A stretch of DNA of 64,000 nt from Egibacteraceae bacterium (GTDB lineage: Bacteria > Actinomycetota > Nitriliruptoria > Euzebyales > Egibacteraceae), in NCBI GenBank assembly GCA_030446775.1, contig JAUJMQ010000001.1, positions 142,497-206,496 on the forward strand. Direction: 5' to 3'. The number at the start of each line of letters is the position of its first letter. Positions within the stretch are counted from its first letter, which is position 1. The notes below the pieces were generated by a model. That model was given only the letters and a program-made list of their open reading frames with translations, ran no database searches and had not been told where the DNA came from. Shown here in pieces: positions 1 through 8,216 of this stretch. The position numbers were made by a program, and so were the translations under genes.

Positions 1-436
1 CCCACGACGACGGCCGTGTCACCGTCGCGCAGGTCCTGCGACGGCTCCGGTGAGGGGATGGTCGTGCCGTTGCGCAGGAGCGCCACGATTGAGACGCCGG
101 TGCGCCGGCGGAGCTGGGTGTCGCCGATGGTGCGCCCCGCCGCGCTCCAGTCCGCGCGGATCGGCACCCAGTCGATGGCCAGGCCCTCGACCCACTGGCG
201 CAGGTCCGCGACGCTCGTGCTGACCTGCGACCCGCCGAGGATCTCCACGAGCGCGGAGCTGTCGGCCTGATCGAGGTCCACCACCTCGGTGCATGCGTCG
301 GGGTCGTCGCGGGCGTAGACCAGCAGCTCCCGACGTCCGGTGCGGTGCGCGATCACCCCGACCCGCCGCCCGGACTTCGTCACGAAGTCGTGCCGCAGCC
401 CGACCCCGGAAGCCGGGTCTCCTCGACGTGTGCCAT
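1..436 (-). CDS. Cation:proton antiporter regulatory subunit, KhtT-like (3'-truncated, frameshifted)
   Basis: The reverse strand reads MAHVEETRLPG, then one frame over GLRHDFVTKSGRRVGVIAHR and on to a TrkA-C-like domain (VPIRADWSAAGRTIGDTQL...DLRDGDTAVVVG) that runs off the left edge. This is the layout of KhtT-type regulatory subunits, which bind nucleotide through TrkA-C and gate a CPA2 K+/H+ antiporter; the transporter gene should lie just outside the window. The ATG at 436 follows a strong GAGGAGG. The two frames join if the C run at 404-407 lacks one base, so this may be an assembly indel. Family assignment is fairly safe; functionality is unknown. Confidence 0.7.
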
Positions 437-539
437 GGCTGTTCCGATCCTCCTCGGGGCGGCCCGGCTCGTCGGGCTGCACTCGTCCGCGCCGGCGCGG
501 CCGCCGGCCACCCCTCATCCGACCACACCGCGCCACTCC

Positions 540-1023
540 ACGCCGTCGGGGCGAAGCCGAACGCCGCCGGCGCAAGGATCTGGTCGACCAGGTGACCATT
601 GAGCTCGTGCGCCACTGTGGCCGAGGAGGCGGAGGTCTACCCGGCGGTCAGGCAGAAGGTGAGCGAAGCCGAGGCCGAGCGGGCCAGGCACGAGCACGCC
701 GAGGCCCGAGGAGACGATGAAACGACTGGAGGGGCTGGAGCCGGACGACCCGTCCTTCGACGAGCACCTGACCACGCTCATGCGCGAGGTCCGCGACCAC
801 GTCGCCGAGGAGGAGGGCGAGATGTTCCCGCAGACGCGGCGGGTGTTCAGCCAGAGGAGCTCGTGGAGCTCGGCGCCAAGGTCGAGTCGGTCAAGAGGAT
901 CGGGCCGACCCGCCCGCACCCGGCCGCGCCGGACCAGCCTCCGGCGGACAAGCTGCTCGGCCCGGTCGCCGGCCTGTCGACCGCCTGCGGGACGCGGTGA
1001 GCAAGCGCGGCACCGAGCGCTGA
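540..1023 (+). pseudogene. Hemerythrin (HHE) domain protein, broken into several frames
   Basis: Successive frames give KDLVDQVTIELVRH, then VAEEAEVYPAVRQKVSEAEA with ARHEHAEA, then MKRLEGLEPDDPSFDEHLTT with VRDHVAEEEGEMFPQTRRVF, then EELVELGAKVES ending ...LRDAVSKRGTER and a stop. Together these are the conserved helices of the actinobacterial cation-binding HHE family, including H/E metal-ligand motifs (HVAEEE, HEHAEA). At least three frame changes are needed. No convincing N-terminal helix (DHRE-type start) is visible upstream, where the divergent antiporter regulator begins. That many breaks suggests real decay, although indel errors elsewhere in the window leave doubt. Confidence 0.7.
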
Positions 1024-1139
1024 GGGGCGTGGCTGTCGGGAGGTGAGGACGTCGCCGACGGCGGCGGGCGCCAGGTCTCGTCTCCAGCGCGTAGGGGTAA
1101 GGACCACAACCAGACGACCCGACGTCCAGGAGGAGCACC

Positions 1140-1373
1140 ATGGCCAGCAGCAGCGAAACCGGAACCGTCACCGGCACCAAGGACAAGGACTACAACCTCA
1201 TCTGGTTCACCGAGGCGTGCCTGAGCAACGCCCTGCGCCTGGAGACCTACATCCAGGACGCCGACCGCGACGGCGACAGCGAGCTCGCCGACTTCTTCCG
1301 CCGCGCACCGAAGGAGAGCCGCAAGGGCGGGGAGCAGGGCAAGCAGCTGCTCGCCAGCCGACTTCGCGGGTGA
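1140..1373 (+). CDS. Small conserved actinobacterial protein, 77 aa, function unknown
   Basis: The gene begins with an ATG preceded by AGGAGG at 1128-1133, an ideal ribosome-binding site. The product is charged and soluble (GTKDKDYNLIWFTEACLSNA, then ALRLETYIQDADRDGDSELADFFRRA, then a basic/Gln C-terminus). I recall near-identical short proteins in many actinobacterial genomes, always unnamed. The predicted helices and the ADFFRRA...ESRKGGEQGK stretch give no enzymatic motif. It stands alone between the hemerythrin relic and the phosphoribosyltransferase, 63 bp upstream of the latter, and could be co-transcribed with it. No function is proposed. Confidence 0.75.
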   Translation: MASSSETGTVTGTKDKDYNLIWFTEACLSNALRLETYIQDADRDGDSELADFFRRAPKESRKGGEQGKQLLASRLRG

Positions 1374-1436
1374 CCCGCGCCTGACCGGGGCACGCGGGTC
1401 CGCCCCCGACGAGACAGTGGGGGCCGGGAGTCCGGG

Positions 1437-2138
1437 ATGAGGTCGACGCTGAGACGGCCGTACGCGGATCGCGACGAGGCGGGCCGGGTGCTCGCAGCGC
1501 ACCTCGGTGGCTACGCCGGTCGCGACGACGTCGTCGTCCTCGGGCTGCCGAGGGGTGGGATCCCGGTCGCGGCCCGGGTGGCGGCGGCGTTGGGCGCACC
1601 GCTCGACGTGCTCGTCGTGCGCAAGCTCGGCCTGCCGGGCCGCCCCGAGCTCGCGATGGGGGCGATCGCCGGGGTGGGAGACGCCGTGGAGGTCGTCCGC
1701 AACGACAGGGTCCTGGCCCAGGTCGGGGTGTCGCAGGACGCCTTCGACGACGTCCACCGGCGGGAGGTCGTCGAGCTGCGGCGCCGGGAAGTGACCTACC
1801 GGGACGGGCGGGCGCCCGTGCCGATGCACGGCCGGGTGGTCATCGTGGTCGACGACGGGCTGGCGACCGGGTCGACGATGCGGGCGGCGGTCGCCGCGGT
1901 GGGCCGCCAGCACCCGGCCCGGCTCGTCGTCGCCGTGCCGGCGGGCTCTGTCGAGGCGTGCAAGGCGCTGCGCGAGGAGGTCGACGACGTCGTGTGCGCG
2001 TGGACCCCCCGGCCGTTCTTCGCCGTCGGGCAGGCCTACCGCGACTTCAGCCAGACCGGCGACGCGCAGGTCCCCCGTGCCCTTGCCGACGCCGCGCACG
2101 GCGCCGACCGCCAGGCCGCGCGTGAACCGCCCGACTGA
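1437..2138 (+). CDS. Phosphoribosyltransferase family protein
   Basis: The 233-residue protein has the type I PRTase signature VVIVVDDGLATGSTMRAA at about residues 134-151, which binds the 5-phosphate and ribose of PRPP, and an N-terminal VLGLPRGGIPVAARVA segment typical of the stand-alone family found near stress genes. The base acceptor cannot be told from sequence. The reading frame overlaps the start of the following erythromycin-esterase gene by 17 bp, so the two are probably translated together. In many bacteria such PRTases are fused or adjacent to dienelactone-hydrolase or erythromycin-esterase-like proteins; that pairing is recalled knowledge, and the functional link is not established. 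Confidence 0.85.
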   Translation: MRSTLRRPYADRDEAGRVLAAHLGGYAGRDDVVVLGLPRGGIPVAARVAAALGAPLDVLVVRKLGLPGRPELAMGAIAGVGDAVEVVRNDRVLAQVGVSQDAFDDVHRREVVELRRREVTYRDGRAPVPMHGRVVIVVDDGLATGSTMRAAVAAVGRQHPARLVVAVPAGSVEACKALREEVDDVVCAWTPRPFFAVGQAYRDFSQTGDAQVPRALADAAHGADRQAAREPPD

Positions 2139-3432
2139 GCAGGCGCGTCGCCTGGCGCTGCCGTTGCGCGACGACGCCGACCTCGACCCGCTCCTGGAGC
2201 GGGTCGGTGACGCCCGCTACGTGCTGCTCGGCGAGGCCTCGCACGGCACGCACGAGTTCTACGCTTGGCGGGCGGCGGTCACCCGCCGCCTCGTCACCGA
2301 GAAGGGATTCAGGTTCGTCGCCGTCGAGGGCGACTGGCCCGACTGCTACCGGGTGAACTGCTCGGTCACCGGGGCGCCCGGGGCGGCGCACGACCCCGCC
2401 GACGTGCTCGCCGACTTCGATCGCTGGCCGACGTGGATGTGGGCCAACGAGGAGGTGGTGGCGTTCACCCGCTGGCTGCGTCACCACAACGCCGACCTGC
2501 CTGCGCGCCGGCGGGTCGGGTTCTACGGCTTGGACGTCTACAGCCTGTGGGACTCGCTGCGCGGCATTCTCGGGTACCTCCGTGAACACGAGCCTGCCCA
2601 CATCGAGACGACGATGGCGGCGTTCCGGTGCTTCGAGCCATACGCGGAGGACCCCCAGGCCTACGCCCGCGCGACCCGGCTGGTCCCGACCAGCTGCGAG
2701 GACCGGGTGATCGCGATGCTCGCCGACCTGCGCCGGGTGACCGGCGACGACGGCGCCCCCGGGGCGGACGCCCGCTTCGACGCCGAGCAGAACGCGCTCG
2801 TGGCCGCCGGAGCGGAGGCCTACTACCGGGCGATGGTGGAAGGCGGACCGGCGTCATGGAACCTCCGCGACCGCCACATGACTGACACGCTGGACCGGCT
2901 CGTCGCCCACCACGGCGACGCGCCCGGCGGTGCTCCGGTGAAGGCGGTCGTCTGGGAGCACAACACCCACATCGGGGACGCCCGCTTCACCCACATGGCC
3001 GAGGCCGGGATGGTCAACGTCGGCCAGCTGGTCCGTGAGCGGCACGGCGAGGACGACGTCGTCCTCGTCGGCCTCGGCAGCCACCACGGGACCGTGGTCG
3101 CCGCCCGGGGGTGGGGTGAGCCGACGCGGGTCATGCCGGTGCCGCCTCCGCGGGCGTCCAGCATCGAGGCGCTGCTCCACGAGCTCGAGTCGCCGGCGGC
3201 CCTGTTCGTGTTCCCCGCCGAGCTGCCGGACTGGCTCACCCAACCGCGGGGCCACCGTGCGATCGGGGTCGTCTACCACCCGGACGCCGAGCGGTGGGGA
3301 AACTACGTCCCGACCGTCCTGGGCAGACGCTACGACGCCTTCTGCTGGTTGGACGAGACCCGGGCGCTGTCGCCGCTGCACGAGGTGCACCCCGGCGGCG
3401 GGGAACGGGAGGCCTGGCCGTACGGCGAATGA
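2122..3432 (+). CDS. Erythromycin esterase family protein
   Basis: About 436 residues. The conserved blocks of the Ere/succinoglycan-biosynthesis (DUF) family are present: YVLLGEASHGTHEFYAWR near residues 33-50 (Glu38, His41 and His44 as candidate catalytic residues), FVAVEGDWPDCYRVN near 65-79, and a C-terminal VVWEHNTHIGDARF. EreB hydrolyses the macrolide lactone with a His/Glu pair, but most chromosomal members are of unknown substrate, so resistance should not be assumed. The GTG at 2122 is chosen because the homology begins just after it and it overlaps the PRTase stop; the frame is open back to 2077. Confidence 0.85.
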   Translation: MNRPTEQARRLALPLRDDADLDPLLERVGDARYVLLGEASHGTHEFYAWRAAVTRRLVTEKGFRFVAVEGDWPDCYRVNCSVTGAPGAAHDPADVLADFDRWPTWMWANEEVVAFTRWLRHHNADLPARRRVGFYGLDVYSLWDSLRGILGYLREHEPAHIETTMAAFRCFEPYAEDPQAYARATRLVPTSCEDRVIAMLADLRRVTGDDGAPGADARFDAEQNALVAAGAEAYYRAMVEGGPASWNLRDRHMTDTLDRLVAHHGDAPGGAPVKAVVWEHNTHIGDARFTHMAEAGMVNVGQLVRERHGEDDVVLVGLGSHHGTVVAARGWGEPTRVMPVPPPRASSIEALLHELESPAALFVFPAELPDWLTQPRGHRAIGVVYHPDAERWGNYVPTVLGRRYDAFCWLDETRALSPLHEVHPGGGEREAWPYGE

Positions 3433-3831
3433 CAGCCGTGGACGCCCCGCTCCTCGCTCCCCTCGTCTCCCCGGAACACGAACGTCAGACGGAGCGTTCC
3501 GTCGTCCTCCCCGGTGAACATGGCCTCCCCCGACCCGTGGACCCGAAGACCTCGCCGTCTGGCGACACCGCCTTGGCGCCGCGCAAGGTGATGATGAACA
3601 GCCCGCGGTCCCGCGGCAGGTCGTTGAAGCGGAACGTCACCCTCAGGCGGTGAAGCGGAGCACCTCGCCACCGCACTTGAACCGAGGCGGTCCGGACTCG
3701 TCTATCGGGACCGTGTCCACCTCCGGCGGGCCCGTCCACGGCGGCTTGGCAGCCGACGCCGGCACCGCGGCCATCGCCAAGACCGCCACCGCCGTCAGCG
3801 ACACCACGCCCGCTCTCGCGTACCGGATCAT
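3433..3831 (-). pseudogene. Secreted small protein, frameshifted
   Basis: A clear signal peptide starts at 3831 after GAGGGGAGGA: MIRYARAGVVSLTAVAVL... with an ASA cleavage site, followed by a mature start rich in Pro/Glu and RFKCGGEVLRFTA. That frame ends at 3643, but neighbouring frames carry an evident continuation: VTFRFNDLPRDRGLFIITLR GAKAVSPDGEVF, then GSGEAMFTGEDDGTLRLTFV FRG. Two or three shifts are required. The piece resembles short actinobacterial exported proteins with a beta-sandwich-like pattern; no named family is recognised. It is convergent with the esterase gene and its true 3' end is unclear. Confidence 0.55.
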
Positions 3832-4043
3832 GTCAATCCTCCCCTCGACGCGACAGGGCCGCGACGAGCCCGCTGCCCCGCGCATCCCCCTCGCCCCTGT
3901 GAAGGTGTGACGGCGACGAGGTCAAGGCCCGGGGCGCTCTTGCGCGGCCGGTCCAGCCCGCTCCGCAACCACGGCCGCTGCGCCCGGCGCGGACGGCAAC
4001 CAGAGGAGAGCCGATGAGGCAGGCCCGCGGCTTCCGCCGTCCT

Positions 4044-4059
4044 ATATCCGAGCGGATAT
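4044..4059 (+). promoter_or_regulatory. Perfect palindrome overlapping a leaderless-type -10, probable autoregulatory operator
   Basis: ATATCCG-AG-CGGATAT is a perfect 7-bp inverted repeat. TATCAT (4057-4062) lies 6 bases upstream of the GTG start at 4069, the spacing of a leaderless -10 box. A repressor bound to the palindrome would occlude this promoter, so the XRE protein encoded next is the obvious candidate ligand. Confidence 0.6.
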
Positions 4060-4068
4060 CATGGGCTG

Positions 4069-4698
4069 GTGTCAAGTGTCGCCGCGGGTCTTCTGCGGGA
4101 AGCCCGCCGCCGTGCGGGGCTGTCCCAGGCGGCGCTCGCGCGCCGCGCGGGGACCTCGCAGCCCACTGTGTCGGCCTACGAGCGAGGGCTCAAGGATCCG
4201 TCTGCTGCAACGCTTGCCCGCCTGCTGGCCGCTGCCGGGACGGCGCTGACCGGCGCCGCGGGGCCGACGACCACGCGCGAGTTCCTGCGCGGACAGGACG
4301 GGCTGCCCGCGACGTTCGGTCCCGACCGACTCGTCGATGTCGCCAGGCGTGTGCAGGGCGGCGAAGATGTGTGGTTCGCCCTCCGGGAGTTCCTCGACGG
4401 AGTGGCGCTCGTGGCGGACGTGGCCGGCACCGCCCACGTGCTGACCCTCATGGCCGAGCCGCCGGCGCGGCTCGGCGATCCGCAGGTCGACGCCCTGCTC
4501 GCCGGCGTCGCCGAGCATCTTGCGGGGGTGCACGGGCTCGACCGTCCGACGTGGGTGACCGACTCGTGGCGGTTCCTCGACAGGTGGTGGTTTCCGCATC
4601 GCCGCCGTGCGTTCGACGCGCTGGCCATCCGCGACGCGCCCTCGGCGTTTCGGCGCCGCGGCGTGTTCCTTCATCCGTCCATGCTCGAGCGGGTCTGA
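4069..4698 (+). CDS. XRE-family helix-turn-helix protein, antitoxin-like
   Basis: Residues 5-60 form a textbook HTH_3 domain (LLREARRRAGLSQAALARRA, then GTSQPTVSAYERGLKDPSAA). The remaining ~150 residues are an unassigned helical domain. The GTG start has no leader and sits directly after the palindrome, which favours autorepression from a leaderless transcript. The stop is 3 bp before a nucleotidyltransferase-fold gene, the usual arrangement of antitoxin then toxin in pairs with a DUF6036 or AbiEii-like partner. The antitoxin role is inferred from arrangement only. Confidence 0.8.
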   Translation: MSSVAAGLLREARRRAGLSQAALARRAGTSQPTVSAYERGLKDPSAATLARLLAAAGTALTGAAGPTTTREFLRGQDGLPATFGPDRLVDVARRVQGGEDVWFALREFLDGVALVADVAGTAHVLTLMAEPPARLGDPQVDALLAGVAEHLAGVHGLDRPTWVTDSWRFLDRWWFPHRRRAFDALAIRDAPSAFRRRGVFLHPSMLERV

Positions 4699-4701
4699 CC
4701 G

Positions 4702-5247
4702 GTGGACCGCGACGAGATCCTCGCGGCGCTCACCGCGGTCGGGCGGAAGCTGCAGGCGCGCGGGGTCCAGGGGGACCTCTACCTCGTCGGTGGCGCGGCC
4801 ATGGCGCTGGCCTACGACGCGCGCCGCGCGACCCGCGACGTCGATGCGGTCTTCGAGCCCAAGCTGCTCGTGTACGAGGCCGCTGCGGAGATCGCCGCGG
4901 AGCGCGGTCTGCCGCCCGACTGGCTCAATGACGCCGTCAAGGGGTTCCTGCCAGGGCCCGATCCCTACGAGGGGCCGGCGTTCGACCTGCCTGGGCTGCG
5001 AATCCAGGCCGCCTCACCGCAGATGCTGCTGGCCCTCAAGGTGCTCGCCGCACGGGTGGGCGAAGACGACGACGATGTCGCCCGGCTGGCGTCTATCGCC
5101 GGCCTGCCGGACGCTGAGGAGGTGCTGGAGCTCGTCGTGCAGATCACCGGCGCCACGCGGCTGACCGCACGCTCCCGGTTCTTCGTCGAGGCCGTGCTCG
5201 CCGACGGCGCCGGAGGGGATCCCGGGGATCCGTCACCCCCGGTGTGA
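4702..5247 (+). CDS. DUF6036-type nucleotidyltransferase-fold protein, possible toxin
   Basis: The 181-residue protein shows the minimal nucleotidyltransferase core: LVGGAAMALAYDARRATRDV followed by DAVFEP, i.e. the GG(A/S) turn and the D-x-D metal pair at about residues 30-55, then a helical C-terminal half (LLALKVLAARVGEDDDDVAR LA) as in AbiEii/DUF6036 proteins. It is 3 bp downstream of the XRE gene. Members of this fold act as type IV or type II toxins by modifying tRNA or other targets, but many are uncharacterised, so the toxin label is an inference from gene order. The C-terminus is Gly/Pro-rich and probably disordered. Confidence 0.75.
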   Translation: MDRDEILAALTAVGRKLQARGVQGDLYLVGGAAMALAYDARRATRDVDAVFEPKLLVYEAAAEIAAERGLPPDWLNDAVKGFLPGPDPYEGPAFDLPGLRIQAASPQMLLALKVLAARVGEDDDDVARLASIAGLPDAEEVLELVVQITGATRLTARSRFFVEAVLADGAGGDPGDPSPPV

Positions 5248-5344
5248 CGGCGTCCCGGAACGCTGCTGCGACGGCGTCGACGCCGAGCTCGGCTCACCTG
5301 GCCTCGGCTCTCACCAGCCCCAGGTGATGCCAGGGCCCGGTCTG

Positions 5345-5830
5345 TCAGCGGATTCGGGACTCGATGATCGCGAACGGCGTCTCCGTTGGCGTGACGCTGA
5401 CCAGGTCGATGCCGCCCGCGGCGAGAAGGGCCTGGTGCTCGGCGAGCGCGCGTTCCCGACCGCCGGTGATGGCGAGCATCATCACGTCGAGCTTCTTCGC
5501 CCAGTGCGGCTCGGGCGTCTCGGGCATGACGGCCTCGACCAGCAGGACCGTTGCGCGGTCGTCGCGACCGGCGTCAGCCACCGCCGAGACGATCGACACC
5601 GCCTCCCTGTCGTCCCAGTCGTCCCAGTCGTGAATGATGTTGACCAACACGTAGGCGTCACACCCCGGGAGCGTCTTGGAAGAAGTGTTCGCGGTCGGTT
5701 GCGGCGACGTCCACGGCAACCGCTGGCGTCACAGGACTCCTTCCACCGCCGAGAATCGCCCTGATCAGCAGCCCCTGACCGCCGATGTTGGCGCGCCCGC
5801 TTCTGCTGGCTGATATAGGTCCCGTCGGTT
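5345..5830 (-). pseudogene. SAM-dependent O-methyltransferase remnant (acetylserotonin-OMT family)
   Basis: The last ~105 residues are intact: AYVLVNIIHDWDDWDDREAV, then VLLVEAVMPETPEPHWAKKL DVMMLAITGGRER and TPFAIIESR, which is the C-terminal half of methyltransferase_2 enzymes (IIHDWDD and the GGRER block). Just upstream, in other frames, GGQGLLIRAILGG matches the glycine-rich SAM-binding loop. The join between them is shifted and about 20-30 residues of linker are scrambled (ATDREHFFQDAPGV). The dimerisation domain is not recognisable. It is best described as a decayed gene at the edge of the broken segment that extends to 9.3 kb. Confidence 0.7.
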
Positions 5831-6776
5831 CCACGGCGTGCCAGAAAGGGACCCAGTTCGTTGAAGGGCGTTGCCATGGTTGACACCACCACGAGGCGTC
5901 TTGGAGCGGGCCCAGCAGGGTGCCGGCGCGGGAGCGGATCGCGGCGGTGGATGTCGGAAGACCAGTGGCGATGGTCGCCGGCGGTGAGCGCCTGGTCGCG
6001 AGCCTGGATCCGTCGTGTGGTCGTCGAGCGCGGCGCTTCGCGGGTCGTCGGCGTTGACGGAACCGGCCGTTGACGGCTGGCGCTGCCACGGACTGCCTTC
6101 AACAGCGTCGCGGTGCGCGTCGACCGAATCGCCGCGATGTATGACCTGCTGGTCGGACGTGGCACCGTGTCCCCGACGCCACACCGCCGATGTTGGCGCG
6201 CCGTGCTTCGTCGTGCGTGTGGGGCAGCTCTGCGACACCGTCGGCCGGCTGGTGCTGAGCGAGGCTGCGACCCAGACCGGCTCGCGAAGATGGGTGTGGA
6301 GCGGTTCCGTCGCTTCGCTGCGGCCCGCGACGTGCTCGTGCAGGGCAAGGTCGCTGACGCCCAGGGCCGCGGTGCCCCATGACCCGCCGCTGACCCGCGC
6401 TGCTGGAGATGGCGTTCGGCACCACGCCGTTCCAGATCGAGCCGGCGCCCCGCGCTGTCCGCTACGAGCGCCGGCGATCACGTCTACCGCGCCGCGTCCC
6501 AGTGCGATGGCAAGAGGCGAAGGCCGTCGAGCTCGCGGCGGTCGAGCTCGGACTGTCGACTCGGTAACGCGCCCGGCCGTGGGCCATGAAGGCGCGCGGG
6601 CCCGCCGGCGTCGCCTGCGCGAGCAGGTCGTCGCCGCAATCGCGTGACACGATCGGGTGGACGGAGACACCGTGGGCCATGCGGGCCGCGCCAGCGGCGG
6701 CCAGTCGAGCCGGCGGCGCACGAGCACGGCCTCGGTCGGTGGAGCGGCCGCCGCATGCCGTCCACAGGTGTGCCAG
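5831..6776. other. Degenerate stretch with no intact gene
   Basis: No frame gives a recognisable full protein. One plus-strand frame at about 6270-6370 contains DPDRLAKMGVERFRRFAAAR, which weakly recalls the helical middle of IS110-type transposases; nothing else of such an element is seen. A 19-bp sequence (CCGCCGATGTTGGCGCGCC) occurs at 5779-5797, inside the methyltransferase relic, and again at 6184-6202. The stretch probably holds several eroded gene pieces. Confidence 0.4.
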
Positions 6777-7589
6777 CTAGTCGTCGAGGACCCGGCTGGC
6801 GACCGACCGCGACCCGCCGGCGCTGTCGTCGGCCGGCGCCCCGCGGCGACGGCGTCCGAGCTCTCGATGGTCAGGCGCCGGGTCCGGGCCGTTCAGGGCA
6901 AGCACGCACGTGATGTCGGCCGCGTGGAGACGCTCGCCTCCGGCATGCCGCAGGTGTGTGACCACGCTGGGCGATGGCCGTCGCGCCTCCTCGTAGCGGT
7001 CGCTGTGCCCGAGCGCGGCGATCACGCCGGCGTCTGCCGCGCACGCACGATCGCTGCACCCCCGTCGAGCTCCGGCGCGACGGTGACCATCCGCACGACC
7101 CCGCTGCCGAGCGCGCCAGCTCGGACAGATCGGGTGGCCGCAGCTGCGCCGGATCGTGCGCGCCTCGCCGACGGGGGCTGAGGAACGGTCCCTCGACATG
7201 CGCGCCGATGAGCGTGCCGCTGGCGACCAGCGCCAGGCGACGCACGGCGTCGGTCATCGTGGCCGGCGGCGCGGTGACGATGCTCGCGAGCATCGACGTG
7301 GTGCCGTGTCGGCGGTGGAACGCGACGGCGCGCCGCGCCGCGCCGGGAAGGCAGTCGTGAAGTCGGCTCCGGCGCCGCCGTGGACGTGCAGGTCCACGAA
7401 CCCCGGCACGAGCACGCCGCCGCGGAGATCCTCGCCTCCGGGCGGTGGTGGCGCCCCCTCGGCGCAAGCGGTCACGGCAGCGATCCGCCCCCGCCGCACC
7501 GCGATCGAGCCGGCATCGAGAAGCCGGTCCGGCGTGACGATCCGCGCGCCCCACAAGACCGTGTCGGAGTCGCTCGACGGCGCGTTCAC
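6777..7589 (-). pseudogene. nagA: N-acetylglucosamine-6-phosphate deacetylase remnant
   Basis: Starting at a GTG that overlaps the ROK stop (GTGA), the frame gives DTVLWGARIVTPDRLLDAGS and VLVPGFVDLHVHGGAGADFT T with the metal-binding HVH. It then shifts to AVAFHRRHGTTSMLASIVTA and TLIGAHVEGPFLSPRRRGAH (the H-x-EGPF block), and shifts again to VTVAPE and GVIAALGHSD-YEEAR. These are consecutive NagA motifs, so the family call is firm. The C-terminal third, with its catalytic Asp region, cannot be followed. At least two shifts plus 3' loss make a functional product unlikely. Confidence 0.8.
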
Positions 7590-7866
7590 CGCGCAGACGA
7601 CACCCGTGGAACAGCTTGGCGCGCAAGGAGTGCGGCACCGACGCGGCCGGCGTCCTGCCCGAAACGCCCCGCAGCGATGCCGGGAGCGCTGCGGAACGAC
7701 AGTCGGTCCGCCAGCGCCACACGGAGGGGATCCAACAGGTGCCGGCCGGCCGATGCCACACCGCCTCCGACGACCACGCGCTCCGGTCCGAACAGGGCCA
7801 CGGCCGCGGCCAACCCCGCCGCGAGCGCGTCGACCGCCTCGGCCCACAGCGCCCGGGCTTGAACAT
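7586..7866 (-). pseudogene. ROK-family sugar kinase, C-terminal fragment
   Basis: About 93 residues remain: ARALWAEAVDALAAGLAAAV then ALFGPERVVVGGGVASAGRH LLDPLRVAL, the C-terminal lobe of ROK kinases (VVVGGG signature). The N-terminal ATP-binding and zinc-motif halves are absent because the sequence ends abruptly at about 7860, where a plus-strand permease fragment begins. The stop overlaps the nagA-like start, so the two once formed an aminosugar kinase/deacetylase operon. The truncated gene cannot encode an active kinase. Confidence 0.75.
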
Positions 7867-8203
7867 CCCCGATACGATCTACGAGGCGGCCTCCGTCGAC
7901 GGCGCCACAGCCTGGAAGAAATTCACAGCCATAACCCTCCCGCTGCTCGCGCCTGCAACGTTCTTCGTTCTCGTCATCACGCTCATCGAGGCATTCAAGA
8001 CGTTCGAGGTCACCTACGTCATGACGGGAGGCGGTCCCCAGAACGCCTCGAACACGCTCGCATTCTTCATCTACGAGAATGCGTTCGTCTTCAGCCGCAT
8101 GGGATACGCGTCGGCGCTCGCCATGGTCCTGCTCGCCGTCGTGGCGCTGGTCACCATCCTGCTGTTCCGGATTCAGAAGACCCGTGTGTCCAGTATGAGG
8201 TGA
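7862..8203 (+). pseudogene. Carbohydrate ABC transporter permease (MalF type), C-terminal half only
   Basis: The frame opens directly inside the EAA loop, NIPDTIYEAASVDGATAWKK FTAITLPLLAP, and continues with two membrane spans (FFVLVITLIEAFKTFEVTYV and ALAMVLLAVVALVTILLFRI) to a normal stop. The first four or so spans are missing; the sequence to the left belongs to an opposite-strand kinase fragment. There is no plausible start codon at the new 5' end. It is 13 bp upstream of its partner permease, so this is the downstream half of a former CUT1-family operon cut by a deletion or inversion. Confidence 0.8.
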
Positions 8204-8216
8204 CGTAGGTGATCGC

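Noticed and set aside
2122-3432. Macrolide-resistance gene
   Set aside because: The family includes EreA/EreB, but most chromosomal members are not resistance enzymes; sequence alone does not support a resistance call.
4014-4931. 305-codon plus-strand frame starting after AGAGGAG at 4014
   Set aside because: It overlaps the XRE and nucleotidyltransferase genes in another frame, is extremely Arg-rich and shows no family motif; at most its first few codons are a vestigial start.
6113-6382. IS110-family transposase gene
   Set aside because: Only a short stretch (LAKMGVERFRRFAAAR) is suggestive; the DEDD catalytic and C-terminal motifs are absent, so it is mentioned only as a weak trace.
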